A stretch of 64,000 bases of DNA from Dermanyssus gallinae (GCA_003439945.1 QVRM01001287.1:1-64000), one strand, 5' to 3'; numbered from the stretch's first letter, positions 38,867-51,345 are shown. Numbers and translations are program-made. Notes: a model not told the origin generated them from the letters alone.

Positions 38867-39293
38867 AGATGTGCGAATATTTTTGTTGGCACAACAACTC
38901 GTGTTTTAAGCTACCCGTGTTCTTATTGTGGTGGTGCTCTTCGAGCTTTTCAGCAGCAGCAGCAGCAGCGGAAGAGAGCATATAGCCAGGGTGCAATATT
39001 GTGATTAGTTATCAGCTGTATGGTGGTGTGCGTAACCACCTAATAGCCCGTTTCGAATGATCGACATACTGTTGCAGAATAAACGAGCTGAATGTCTATG
39101 GCCGTCCGATCGTGTCGTGTGTTTAGAGAGGGCGTGGCCGCGCAGGCTACGAGAAGGTGTGCGAAAGTGGACAGCAACAAACGTGAACAAATTGTCCCCT
39201 TGAGGTCCTAGGGCGTCGGTCTCACTACTACACACCACCGAGCACCCCCAGGATTTCGTGTGACCAAGCAACAATAACATATAGGACATTTCG

Positions 39294-39340
<47 letters not shown>

Positions 39341-41649
39341 ATATATATATACGTTGAGAACCAGGTTGGGAAAACTATAAACGTGTACCTCAGACACAAC
39401 TAGCAGTACAATAGTACTGCATATGTTCTAGTTCACCTAGTGACTGAACTGCTGATGACGCGTGGTATCTGTCGCACTGGCCTAAGCACCTTGGGCGAAA
39501 AAAAATCATATTTTGTGTGTGAATTTAATTAGCTTGAGCATAGTTCGAAGGTTCAGCTTAGCTAAAGCACTTGTCTAATCCTCCGATCGAGAAAGATACG
39601 CGTTGCTTGCATAGTAACCTTTGTACAGCATTTTTCCTGGTTTCAAGCAACCTCTCTGAAAATTGTAGACTTGTACTCATACCCTCAGTTAGATAGGGCG
39701 TTTATGGCCGTAGTTTATACTGGTTATGCAGCGATCTTGCAATCCCATTGCGTTTAGATGATGCAAAAGTGCTTGCTTTTTGCCTAAAGCGAAAACACGA
39801 ATTTCAACATGCATGAGTATATTTAATCATTAATATAGTTTGTCCCTTTTTCAGTAACAGTTTGTCTATAATCAACTAGCTTTTCAATCGATTAGTTTGT
39901 AAAAGTCTTGTCTCCTGGAGATGAAAGAGTGTTCGTACAACTTATTTGGACGTTATCGAAATATTTGACTTTTTTCTGCCAAAAAGTCTTAGAGAGATCG
40001 GAAGTAAGTGATAGTCTGAAGGTGTAAGGTGCGGAGAATTGATGGGTGCTCAATAAGCTCCCACGTTGATCGTCTGGCTCCGTCTCAGACGAAAACTCGG
40101 GTTGACTCTCCCGAGTGTACCACACTCGGGTTGACTCTGGGAACTGCCTGCGCTACGTTAACCTGCGTACGTTCTCGTACACGACAAACGTTTTCATTGC
40201 AGGTTTCCAAGGACAAAGTTTGGCGGTGGTGTCGAGCGCTGCCGCCAAGCTCCGTGAGTATACTTCGTATATTCCGGAGAGAAGTGCAGACGCTCATGCG
40301 CTTCAATTTGTTGGCGTTACTCCGGTTGAGAGGAACCCACTTACAAAGCTCACAAGTTTGTTGTGCAAATATTGTTGTGACATTGCCCTGACAACGGCTG
40401 CTTGGTCAAGTGTAACTTATTTTGCGAGCTCTCAAGTAGTAAGCAACCCAGAAGTTGATAGAGATGGAGATGTGTCTGTACGCTACAGCAGCGTTGAAAT
40501 ATTTTTAGAACTTTTACAGCAAAACATTTCAAATTTGCACTTTTAATTTGTTCGCTTTTTCGGAGAGCAACTAAGCTTTTGGCGCCAAAATGAAGCCTAC
40601 CTGCCGATGCAGTAATGGTCGGTATCATTATCCTTGCCAGGTTGATATTGCATAAAGAACGCTGCAAGACACGAAAACAATGGGTGGACACCAAAACGGC
40701 AAGAACTTTTGCATCACATGAAGACAGCTTGATCCATACGGTAGAGCGCACGTCATCCTTTGCTAGCTTTCTTTTTGTTTGGCTAACCACAATATGTCTC
40801 TAATTAGATTCTCTGGCTGGTGGATTAATATCGCAGTCCCAGACAATTAAAATCTCTGTGCGCTGGCAGTTTGTGTTCATAAGTTGATTTCAGCTGAATA
40901 TGAATATAGCTCAATGCGTTACTGTTACGGTCTTGTTATAATTAAACTCACTTTTTTTACACACTTGTTTATGGGCTAGTTTATTATACGTCGTATCTGT
41001 TGTTTGGGGCGTAACAGACAAACCCAACACAGTATATAATACATCGTATATGCTGTTTTGGGCATTCGCTGTTAGGAATATATCATTCACTGTGCCATTA
41101 ATGCATTTAGTTTAGGTTTTAGTAGTGGGGGGTATTGCCTCACGCCTACGGCTCGGCTCTTGCCACGCGGCAAGACTTGCTGCTGTAACTTGTTGTTTGG
41201 TGGCTGAATCCCACACTGTCTGGGCGTGAGCATGTTAAGGGGACAGCCAATACCCATATGCTTTTATTCAGTCGTACGCAAGTGTATTTTAAGCCCTAAA
41301 CTCCCTAAAATAAGCTTACCAGCACCTGCGTCCGTACTCAACAGGATGACAAGTCAGAGAATAATTCAGATTTCACTATTTCATGATAATTGGCTTTTAT
41401 TTTTGACTTGTAACTGTTTATGTTTCTTGTCATCTTTAAGTCATATACATGTGATATTGGTGCGTGGGGGTCCCGCAGAAGATATATATATATATATATA
41501 TATATAGATTTTTTTTTTCAGTATTTAGATTTTATTGATATAACCATTTCCAGTGGTACGCTTTCGTTTTACATCACTGAACATGGAGACTTCTCCCCCT
41601 GCACTTCTTGATACATGTCCCCGCTCGGCGCTAGCTGCTCGCTGAGAAC
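38867..41649. other. Unassigned interval
   Basis: (CAG)n at 38951-38968 and (AT)n at 39297-39350 and 41480-41505. A short hairpin (CCCGAGTGT/ACACTCGGG) at 40110-40130 sits between two direct copies of ACTCGGGTTGACTCT. Frames of 120-146 codons at 40029-40790 occur on both strands and match no family. I see no gene. Confidence 0.45.
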
Positions 41650-42600
41650 GCCCCTTGGCGTTGGCTCCCGGCCTCTCGTATTCGCTCCAGTTCGTTTTAC
41701 CAGCCTCATTACGCCTCCCACCAGGTTCATTCTCTCTGTTTCCATTTCTCCTTGTTTTCGAACATGGCGTTGACCAGGGCGGTTACTGCCATGTCCGGGG
41801 CCGCCACTGCCCTCCTGCCTGCTCGTGCCGCTTCAAGTGCTGGGCAGAGGAAGACGGTGTGAGTGACATCCTCAACCTCGCCAGGGTCGCATGCAACACA
41901 CGTAGGCTCCGCGACTTTACCTATTCTGTGCAAGTACTTCTGGAAGCATCCGTGCCCCGTCAGTACCTGCGTCAGGTAATAGGTGACTTGGCCATGATTT
42001 CTGTTGAACCATTTAATTAGGTCTGGGATGACCTGGCGAGTCCAGGCTCCTGGGGTCTCCGTTGGCTCTATTCCCGTTGCCAGTCCTCGAGCACTTTTTG
42101 TTGAGATGCCTCTTTTTCTGGCGTTCTCGTCTTCCCCGTACTCGCTCTTTGATTAGTCTAGGCCACGACATGAACCTGGCAATCGCGATCACCGCTGTCG
42201 TTTCGACCGTGCGATACGCCCTGGCGACTCTTATCGAGAGCTTGCGCTGCGTCTGTTGTTGAGTATCGTCTCGAATGGCTTCCCGATGATATCTAGGAGA
42301 CATATTGGACGATGTACCCACCTGGATCTGTCGGCAACTTTCCTGCCTTCCTTATCAAGGCCAGGTCCGATATCTTACACTCTGTATTATATATTGTATA
42401 TACTCTGTTGGATAAACCCCCTCCTTAAGGATATTGTCCGCCTTAACAACTCTGGCTGCTCCTGTAGGAGGATCTTGACCGCTTCTATTGGTATTCCGTC
42501 GGGGCCGGAGGCCTTGCCTTTTGGAGAATGATCCGCAACGACATTATCTCGCAGTTCTCAATAAGTGGCACGCCCGCCTCTAGAACCTCAATCTTTGGCC
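41650..42600 (-). mobile_element. R1-like LINE with internal deletion
   Basis: On the minus strand the order is: KGKASGPDGIPIEAVKILLQ (42460-42520, the pre-RT linker common to R1/LOA elements); YRPICLLDIIGKPFETIL (about 42270-42325, RT motif); and then the C-terminal knuckle HRIGKVAEPTCVACDPGE...DVTHTVFLCPAL (41830-41930; C-x2-C, H, C). The RT centre with YADD is missing, so the copy has a large internal deletion plus frameshifts. It ends next to the inverted repeat at 42608. Confidence 0.8.
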
Positions 42601-42607
42601 CAGTAGT

Positions 42608-42667
42608 GTCAGCGTGGCTCGCCCGCTAAAGATATAGCTTGCAAAATATATCAAACGTGATCTGACC

Positions 42668-42699
<32 letters not shown>

Positions 42700-42758
42700 G
42701 GTCAGATCACGTTTGATATATTTGCAAGCTATATCTTTAGCGGGCGAGCCACGCTGAC
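42608..42758. repeat. 151-bp long inverted repeat (hairpin)
   Basis: The arm 42608-42669 (GTCAGCGTGGCTCGCCCGCT, then AAAGATATAGCTTGCAAAAT, then ATATCAAACGTGATCTGACC) is repeated in reverse complement at 42698-42758. Only one single-base length difference interrupts the match (AAAA against AAA). The centre is (AT)n. Near-perfect arms imply recent formation or active conversion. The outer flank continues in AT-rich sequence. Confidence 0.95.
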
Positions 42759-42769
42759 ATATATATACG

Positions 42770-44280
42770 GTCTTTCATAACAACATGTACATACTTTAAG
42801 GTTTGGTAGAACTCGGCAAGAAAATAGTTTGTCCCAATGGAACGAGGGGCGGAAACGTCTTGTTTAGGAGTGAGGATGAAATTTATAAAAAAAAGTTATT
42901 CTGCCTTTTTCTCCTACATAGTCGTGTAAAGTCTATGTTTGCGGGAGAACCAGATTTATTATTATTATTATTATTATTATTATAAATTTAGCATAGCTGT
43001 TATTTAAAATATAATATTAAAGCAGTTCTATAAAACTGTGCTATTTCTGGTTCCACGCTTCCACTCACACAATGAGCGGGGCCAAAGTAGGGTTAGGGTT
43101 AGGGCAAGGGTCAAGTAGTGCCCTGACACTCTGCTCTGTTAGGGTGGCTGTCTTTGAACTTTGCCCGTTACAGTTCCACTGGCAAGTGACTCCGCTAACG
43201 AGTTAAACTGATTTAGCAAAATAGTGTAGCAGAAGACGGCAGGAAGATCAGTGCCCCTCTGAATTCTAAGACCTTCCGTACAGATAAAAACTAACTCTTT
43301 CTCTATATTTTTCCTCTAAGGAGAGCACCTTTGGACGATTGGGAGGGAATTAGGGCTTAGGGATAGATGTGTACACGTACTTATCAAGCGAATAAATAAC
43401 CAATGCAATTATTGACCGAGGGGCCAGATAAAATGGCAACTCTCACCGCAATCCACATTATCAAAAGCTTCCTGACAAGACAAAACTATAGAAGACAAAG
43501 TACTTAGAATACTAGAAATACGACAATGCAATATGCAACAGTGATGCTTTGTAACATTTGCTGCGGATATTGACTATTCGCCATGCTTTTTGGATCCAAA
43601 ACTTTCGCGCGAGCTTCGAGTCCCCCCACCAATCTGCGTCTATTTTCAGTTTTTTTATTTGACTTCTCAGTATACCCGCTTATTCCGCAATCAAATCAGT
43701 TTACACATGAGCATAGTTTAAGTTCTTGGACCGATTTTCATGTCAATAGCAGTGTTTCAATTCTCGCTGTTCTCCTTGAATCTCAATACGGCGCGCCTCA
43801 GTCACTCTTGTCAGAAAAGAAAAGAATGTTATTTAATGTCTTATTTTTGCTTACTCTCTTACTACTTACCTTGTATATTGTTTGTTACCCTATGCAACTT
43901 ACAAATAATATGACTTATTGCGTTACTTATGTTGATCTTAAAACGATCTATCCAGTAACGCTACTTTACGCGCATGCGTTATCAAAATCAAAGAACAAAA
44001 ACCACGCAGTTGTTTTCTCAAGACACTCATTTTAAAGACTGAGTTTAGGCTAGGGCCACCAAACCTCGTCATCGGCCACTTATGGCGAGTAATTTCAGAT
44101 GCTTCACACCCTAAAAATATTTCAAACACGCTAAAACCTCTATGTATGAGCAATTGACACAACAACAACAATCATAGAACTGGTGGAGACATCTGGTGTT
44201 ATCTGTTTCGCATCCATTCCATCGTTGCATCCATTTCTCTTGACAGAACAATGCGACAGTTCCGCCACGGTTGTTACTGT
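42770..44280. other. Unassigned; short telomere-like motif and one 150-codon frame
   Basis: (ATT)n at 42956-42983. GGGTTAGGGTTAGGG at 43090-43104 is a vertebrate-type telomere-like run. Positions 43583-44035 form an ATG-started 150-codon frame with one hydrophobic segment (FNVLFLLTLLLLTLYIVCY) and no known homologue. I do not call it a gene. Confidence 0.4.
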
Positions 44281-44359
44281 TACAACTACAATACACATAC
44301 ATAAGACAATTTGCAGTTACGAACGCCGATGACGACTTTAACAACAGCGACCTGAACAA

Positions 44360-44369
44360 CAATGACTTC

Positions 44370-44407
<38 letters not shown>

Positions 44408-44473
44408 ATGGTTTCAACAACATACTACTACGAGCAGGTCTGCTACAACCAATACTGCAACAACAACAACACC

Positions 44474-44505
<32 letters not shown>

Positions 44506-44510
44506 AAAAG
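44360..44510. repeat. (AAC)n microsatellites
   Basis: AAC trinucleotide tracts at 44366-44407 and 44457-44505, separated by unique sequence. They make poly-Asn, poly-Thr and poly-Val/Cys frames that are not genes. Confidence 0.9.
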
Positions 44511-44931
44511 GCAATAACCATAAACCGCACCGCATCCGATAGAATCAGCGTAAACCACGGCGCGGCTACAGTCCAAGTTGGCACATTCTCGTTGCGAGTG
44601 AGAGAAATGACGGTCACGTTTTCGCTGATCCGTTCGGCCTGCGGACAATGCATGCAGTGTGTTGTTTGGTTTGTTCCACCGTTGCGCTCCATAGTCATCC
44701 GTAGAGCGGCAAATTAACCTGCTAAGCGCGCGTTTGCGGTGCAAGTGCTTAGTGAGGAGGTCAGTACAGCGATAGCTGAGGGTACAGGAGATCGATCTTG
44801 GCCGCTAGGTAGGTCAATAGAGCCAGCGACAACGACAACAACGTGTGTGTCGACAATGTTCTCAACAATGTTGAGAAAACCCTAGACACCTCGACATGTC
44901 CGGCTCTCGGCGCCGACTGTACGTATATGTC

Positions 44932-45126
44932 GAGCCCGGTGGCGTGGTGGCATGCGTCTGCGCCTCGCGACCGGAGGACATACTAGATAGGTGCGCGGGT
45001 TCGAGCCCCACCGTTGCCCCACATTTGTATTTATGGGGGTCGTCCGTCTATAAAGCAATGCGCAGAAAGCAGTCCCATGGACGTTAAATCTTTGCTGTCA
45101 GAGTCAGCCCCGTAAGGATTTGTTAG
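44932..45126 (+). repeat. tRNA-derived SINE, copy 3 (family A)
   Basis: It has an A-box-like GGCGTGGTGGC, B box GGTTCGAGCCCC, and the body CATTTGTATTTATGGGGGTC to GTCAGCCCC. It is flanked by GTATATGTC at 44923-44931 and 45127-45135, a likely short target-site duplication. Slightly longer than copy 2 owing to small insertions. Confidence 0.88.
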
Positions 45127-45883
45127 GTATATGTCTGCCACGGTGAGTTTCAATCCCACGACATCGGATAGCCTAGAATTGGTGAAACAACGTCTTTCAA
45201 AAATGTTTTAGTTTAGGTCGGCCGATATGCAAAGCGGTACGTCTGTAGGTCTTTGCCCTGAGGACAGGCGCGGGGGAAGGGGGGGGGGGGGGGGTCGGGG
45301 GCAATTGGTAACACTATGGCAGGACTTTCATCATGATGAAACCATGAGAGGGCCGCGCCGCTAGCACCTGCCTGCCCGGACTCGCCTCCGCCGCGCCAAA
45401 GCTCCTGTGGGGTAAAGCAACAGTGGACAATGGAGCCGTCGAAGCCGGCGAACCACGCGATTAGAGACGGTCGACTGTCTCCATCAGGTAATGGCGAAAG
45501 GCGTGCTCAACACCTCCGGTCCGCAGTGGTGGTGTGCTGTCTGCTTTCTATCGTGTTCAACTTCTTTCATCTTATTTAGCTTTCTACTACTTCTGCTACT
45601 ACAACAGCTGCTACTACTACAACTTGACTGCTCTTAGTACTGCTATTACTATCAAGGAGTAGCGGATGCTGGCAGACAGACAGACAGACAGACATGAGAT
45701 AGCTGATTACAGCGGCCGCTATGAGCAGCCGTATGAAAAGAAGTCAATGCATGTCGAATGCACGAACAGATACAAACCACGACCTCATTTGTTCCATTCA
45801 TTCTTTGTGTATGCGCGCCTGTTGCTGCCGCTGCCGCTGCCGCCGCCGCGCCCACATCCAGTCAATGGGTGTGTGAGTGCTGT
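45127..45883. other. Unassigned interval
   Basis: It holds G homopolymers at 45279-45294 and (ACAG)n at 45674-45694. The text after 45135 (TGCCACGGTGAGTTTCAATCC) may be repeat debris. No gene is seen. Confidence 0.4.
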
Positions 45884-46292
45884 GTACAACAACAGCAACA
45901 ACAACAATAGCAACAACAACAACAACAACAAGAGCAACAACAACAACAACAAGAGCAACAACAACAACAATAACAAGAGCAACAACAACCATTACAACAA
46001 CAATGACAACGATGACAACAACAACCATTACAACAACAATGACAACAACAACAACCATTACAACAACAATGGCAACGATGATAACAACAACAATGGCAAC
46101 AACAATAATGACAACGATGACAACAACAACAATGGCAACAACAATAATGACAACGATGACAACAACAACAATGGCAACAACAATAATGACAACGATGACA
46201 ACAACGGTGATAACAACAATGACAACGATGATAACAACAAAAAACCACAGCAACATCAACAACAATAATAATAATAATAATAATAATAATAA
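45884..46292. repeat. Compound (AAC)n satellite with a 39-bp higher-order unit
   Basis: A 400-bp block of CAA/AAT/GAC trinucleotides. From about 46075 to 46205 it is ordered into a 39-bp unit (AATGGCAACAACAATAATGA, then CAACGATGACAACAACAAC) repeated about three times, preceded by ACCATTACAACAACAATGAC units and followed by (AAT)n at 46265-46292. It is open in all frames because it is a triplet repeat, not because it is coding. Confidence 0.92.
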
Positions 46293-47085
46293 GAAAAACA
46301 ACAGCGGCGGCAGCAGAAGCTGCAGCAATAATACCAGCAACAACAATGGTGACAACATCAATGACACGTGAAGAAGAGCCATCCGACGAAGGCTTCCGCG
46401 AAGTTTTTCGGTCGACCACAAACAAGCGTTCGAAAGCAGTATCCGCGCGGCAGCCGTATGACCGATCTTCCACCTATTACTATTTACGACGTGGAAGATA
46501 GAGCGAAAGAGGAAGAAAAGAAAAATACACAGAGAGAGAGAGAGAGAGAGATAGGGTGAAGAAAAGGAAAGAAGGGAGCGAGAAAGAAGGAGACAGATAA
46601 TTGAACGCTATGCCGCGCGCGAACAAATCAAACATCGAAGCGAACGCCTCACGCGCACACAGAGACACACAGAAGACAGGCGACGGTAATACCGAAACGC
46701 CGAAAGAATACCGCGCACACAAATGTATCGCACCACTTCATAATGGTAAATGGCACGCACCACGCATGCATGTCAAACGCAAACAGACAAACGAACAAAC
46801 CAAATCAAGCATCAACAATAACAGCAACATATAGCCGTAACAAATAACAATGCACCGTGCCATAGAGTGCTTGCTACGTACTCGCAAGTACGGATCGCTG
46901 ACTAACGTGGCCGACTGAGGTTGGAACAATGTCGGTGCCGCGGTTCATCTTGGTTGTCGTTCAGAATTGCGCAGACTACTGAGCAGCACACTGGGGTTAG
47001 AGATCAGCGAATGCTGCCACAGCGTTTGTATAGCAATTGACGACAGCATCATGTGAACAACGAGCGTGATATATACACGCGGTTC
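46293..47085. other. Unassigned interval
   Basis: (AG)n at 46529-46551. Small frames at 46368-46559 and 46601-46834 match nothing. No gene. Confidence 0.45.
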
Positions 47086-47089
47086 ATTT

Positions 47090-47231
<142 letters not shown>

Positions 47232-47388
47232 CTGTAACCCCATAATTGAATAGTAAATACTCTATGCGCTCTTTGAAGGTGTCTCGGGACCTTAGGCGCT
47301 TGCCAATCAGCCAATCAAGGTTGAGAAATTACTTGTTAAAGTTAGCCCGACATTTTGATGCGTGACTGCTTCTTAAGTTTTACTTTTC

Positions 47389-47443
47389 AAGTCAACTGTC
47401 AACTTTTCCACAGTGAGACTGTGGAAAAGTTGACAGTTGACTT
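47389..47443. repeat. Perfect 26-bp inverted repeat, 3-base loop
   Basis: AAGTCAACTGTCAACTTTTC then CACAGT at 47389-47414 is followed by the loop GAG and the exact reverse complement at 47418-47443. As RNA it would make a fully paired 26-bp stem. No known small RNA is recognised. Confidence 0.95.
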
Positions 47444-47697
47444 TTTAGTTTAAATTTTTGATCGTAAATGCATGTTCTTTATGTATTGTTGTGCTTTTAA
47501 CTTTCAGAAAGCTGCTTCTTAAATGAATTTTCGGGGCACACACAGCTATCGTCGTGGAAACCATGCAACAAAAGTCTGAGGAAACTCCCCGTTCTGGAAT
47601 GAAGCGTCGGTAGAGCGGTGCTGAGGTGGTCCCGATGTTTAGATGCCGTCATGTATAAATGTATCTGCATATACATGGTGTCAAAAATTTGGACGGG

Positions 47698-47741
47698 ACA
47701 AATTCCACGAACCCTGAAGAATCAGGGTTTGTGGAATTTGT
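47698..47741. repeat. 20-bp inverted repeat, 4-base loop
   Basis: ACAAATTCCACGAACCCTGA at 47698-47717 pairs with TCAGGGTTTGTGGAATTTGT at 47722-47741, with a single C/T difference that would be a G-U pair in one RNA strand. It lies 255 bases from the hairpin at 47389. Confidence 0.92.
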
Positions 47742-48973
47742 TAAAATAAGAGTTTTTTTTAAATAGAATAGAAAGCAGCAATACGCTGCTATTTATGAAA
47801 TTACGTGAAATTAAGTGAAATTACGAACATGTATTATACCGACAAGCCACTGACCGGACATTTCTTTTCAAAATGTGCGACCACAATAAATGTGCAAAAG
47901 AATGCTTTGCTGGTGAAACATACTGGCGTGTTTGGAAGAAACATAGAAAAACGAAGTAATGTGGCACTCTACGATGTTTTCAACGGCAGCTGTTTGACTG
48001 ACAGCGCAATCTGGGACTCAAAGCAAAAAGCACCCCGTTTGAGCCGAATTTAAATACAGGCATTATATCTGCCGGCCGTGCGCGAGGCGGTGTCACCCAT
48101 TCATCCTCCATCACAGCAAGGTTATTTGTTCTAGACCTAAATATGCTGGTAGGAAAGCGCAGGAAACTGGACTGGCCTAACGTTGCTTCCGGACCAGCCG
48201 ACAGTCTGAGTTCTCTCTTCAGCGAACCTGTATTTCGCTCATCTTTAATTATTCTTCCCCACAGCTGAGCAGCAGAGGCACCTTAATTGAATCGTGCTCC
48301 TTGCTAGGTGAACAAGGTTTATTTTTTTGAGGTTCTTTAAGAGGTTTCTTTAGAGAGACATTTTTTTCTCCTTCGCTACCTTTTAAAGGTAGCGAGCTCA
48401 TCAGCAATCAATTAGCAAATAAACGCAACATTGGTTGGACTGGTGTTAGTTGACGCACTCGAACTAGTATAGTATGCTCGTACTCAGCATCAGCAGATGG
48501 TTCACTCATGCTATCAATTCCTACAGAATATACCCCTGTTAGACAGCGTCATGTTGTTTGTGTAAGTAAAAGCAGCCATTTAAAAAGCTCATTGTGTGAA
48601 AATACTGTTTTTCACTACCGCGGATGAATAAATGAGACCTCCTTGGTATCGATTAATTTCGCTGATATTTTTTGTGTGGCATGCGTTACTAGCAGCAAAC
48701 AACGACTAGTGTGAATCTCACAAACCCACTAAATTCGGACTCCTTCCTATCCCCTCAGGATCTGAATTGTTGACTCTACGATGCCTACGAAAAAATACGA
48801 GGATCTGACAGAGGTGAATTGTTTTGTTGAGAGAAAGAGAGTGTATTGGACAGAAATATAGAACCTTTATTTCTATGACCTTCGGAGATGTATACTATTA
48901 ACTAAGGTAACAACGTATATATATCTATGAAATAAATTTCACAATCTGTCTCAATAATATTTCTGATGTTAAC

Positions 48974-49016
<43 letters not shown>

Positions 49017-50289
49017 TTTTTAGCGGATAAGTTACAAAATTGTAAATGTAGCGGCGAGTAGGCGACCTAGGGTTTCTACTCGCCGCTTTTTTTATAAGCA
49101 TACATCACCATCAAGGTTTTATAAGCATACATCACCGATAAAAGTACAGAAAGGGATGATACCACTATTGGCAACTAAGTCGACGCCTGCCAGACACTTA
49201 CTTCTGCTCTCCGATGACCTCCTCCGGCCCTTCTAGCTCACCTCGATACGAACGCCTTTAATGCCAACACATGGAGCAAACGTTTGCAGAGACCGATGGA
49301 AATTTCTTCAATACAGAAGCGATAAAGGCGCATGGAGGTAGACAGACTTTCAAAGCGGTCAGGTCGTGACGCGCTCTGCGATGCACGGACTTCACCACGA
49401 CTATACCGGATACATAGCTCATGGCTATCATCACCTTGTCTGTTCGAATACGAACTTTTACGATGTGCATACAGAGTGCATCCGTCGACTGTGCGCTTTC
49501 AAGCATGTTCGAAGTATTATGCGACTGCCCGTCTGGTCGTTAGGGAGAGCTCATCGCACTATCTCTCTCGAATGACCTGCCGAGAGCAGCTGGCGACCAG
49601 TATAAGTAGCAAGGTTATATGCATTCTCAATATGAGTGAAATGATGGTGGATTTTACCATAGATTCTATGGATAATCGAGATGCAACGAGCGGGACGACC
49701 GATGCGATCGGTATTCCAGATGTAAGGAAAGTTTTGACTAATATCATGCCGCCAACTGTTTCCTAGCATCATCTCTAGGTGGCCTAAGAACTAAGCTGAA
49801 TAGTGCTCATCTGTCTCTAGATGTAAATACATCGTGCGTTGTGCAAGGTTGTTGTTTACTCATCCTTATTGATCCTACAATCCACGCAATAATTACGAGT
49901 TGGGCTAGCAACGTCACACCATTTTTTAAAGAGACCTTCATTGTAAACATAAACGTCGATCTCTCGGGACTGAATTAAGAGCTGTTCTAAAATCAATAAA
50001 AGGTGCGTAAGTTATATCATGGTCTTGGGACAGTAAGGTATCCTTTAGTCGAACGTCTTGAAAGAAACCTATTTTGCTCTAACGGTAAGTTTTTTATAAC
50101 GTTCTAGGAAGAGTCTTCTGACAGGAGGCTATGTAAGAACCTTATACACTACGCTGGCTAGCGTTATATCTCGGTACTTTCTGACTTTGTATTTTCACCC
50201 TTTTCCCTAAAAATAGGTTGCAACAGGCCTTTCTCTTCATTAGCTTGGAGGTGCACCTTGTCTGAGGAAGGTGTTGTGCATCACCGTGA
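47742..50289. other. Unassigned with small hairpins and a 27-bp direct repeat
   Basis: Hairpin TCGCTACCTTT/AAAGGTAGCGA at 48373-48396; (AT)n at 48979-49008; hairpin GCGGCGAGTA/TACTCGCCGC at about 49051-49087; direct repeat TTTTATAAGCATACATCACC at 49090-49109 and 49117-49136. Frames at 49258-49766 on both strands are unrecognised. The last 300 bases may be the 5' part of the following LINE. Confidence 0.5.
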
Positions 50290-51345
50290 GGACAGGACCG
50301 CTTGACGAGGTCGCAGCATTAAGATGTTCGTAAACAATCTAGTCTAGAGTGACCTTCCTGAAGAGATACGGAGTCGGCACTCGCAGGTAGACGTCCTTAT
50401 GTATGCAGACGACTTGGTGCTATATTCTCGCCGTCGATTCCATTTGCAACAATCCCTTGCGACCTTGCAGCATTACGTTCATCGAAACCAGTTGGAAATA
50501 AATTTAGATAAAACAAAGGCAATGAAGTTTAGACGCGGAGGGAAATTGGCTGGAATCGACAAACTACGGTTAGGTTCAAAATCTATAGAATTTGTCACGC
50601 ACTTCTCATACCTAGGGGTTATGTTCTCGTCTCGAGGTACGAACTTCTCGAGGCACATTGATGAACGAATTCGGAAAGGACTACAGTCCTTTCATAGCAT
50701 CCGAGACCCTCATAAACTATCAATGGATGTTGCCGTTCATCTCTTTAACCTGAAGATTGCGCCTACTGCTTCTTACGGTATACAGGTGATATGGCCGCAT
50801 CTGACGAAGTTAAACTTTAAGGCGCTTGACCAAATCAAGGCCGCTTTTCTAAAAAAGGCGCTAAGAGTCCACCGCACTAGTCTCAACAGATTAGTCTATT
50901 TACTGGCGTCGACTCCGCTATTTGTTGAGAATTTACAAAAAATCCTCGTGTTACCGAAAACGGCAGCTTTCAACGAGTACATGTCTGAATGGGAGAATAA
51001 GATGGCAGACATTGACCCGCTCTTTTATGAAACCCAGGCAATGACGTGTACTTCATGGAAGCGCTGCAACTATGAAAATAGACACCTAATTGCACGATTT
51101 GCTGTACATGGCTTCCACATGAAGATCTGTATTCGAGAGAAATTCCATGAAATTTCCTCGTTATGCTTGTGCAAACTTTGCGGGAGACAGTGTGATTTAT
51201 ATCACCTTCAACGATGCGATAGAACAGTTCCGTTGACTCGACTTTTAGAACCGTGATGAATATATGTATATGTGAATGTGTGCTTTCTCTGTACGCGCAA
51301 TATTGTAAACCAACCATCGGTTAATAAAGCTATTATGTTATGTAA
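50290..51345 (+). mobile_element. LINE reverse transcriptase, longest intact frame of family B
   Basis: A 285-codon uninterrupted frame (50399-51256) starts at the polymerase centre YADDLVLYSRR and continues through LEINLDKTKAMKFRRGG, THFSYLGVMFSSRG, IKAAFLKKALRVHRTSLNRL and RFAVHGFHMKIC. It ends with a Cys/His cluster, CLCKLCGRQC...YHLQRC. Upstream, FVNNLV then a stop and SDLPEEI (50330-50370) belong to the same RT, so the copy is broken before the frame. A 3' UTR ends in AATAAAGC at 51322 and a short TTATG tail. A zinc-knuckle-like C-terminus after the RT is common in animal LINEs. Other copies of the family: 30300-30990 and 55180-56415. Confidence 0.88.

Noticed and set aside
43583..44035. 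Single-span membrane protein gene
   Set aside because: A 150-codon ATG frame with one hydrophobic stretch, but codon use is AT-biased like the surroundings, there is no homology and no splice or poly(A) context.
45666..46473. Three overlapping frames of 150-207 codons on both strands
   Set aside because: All are the 45884-46292 triplet satellite read in different frames.
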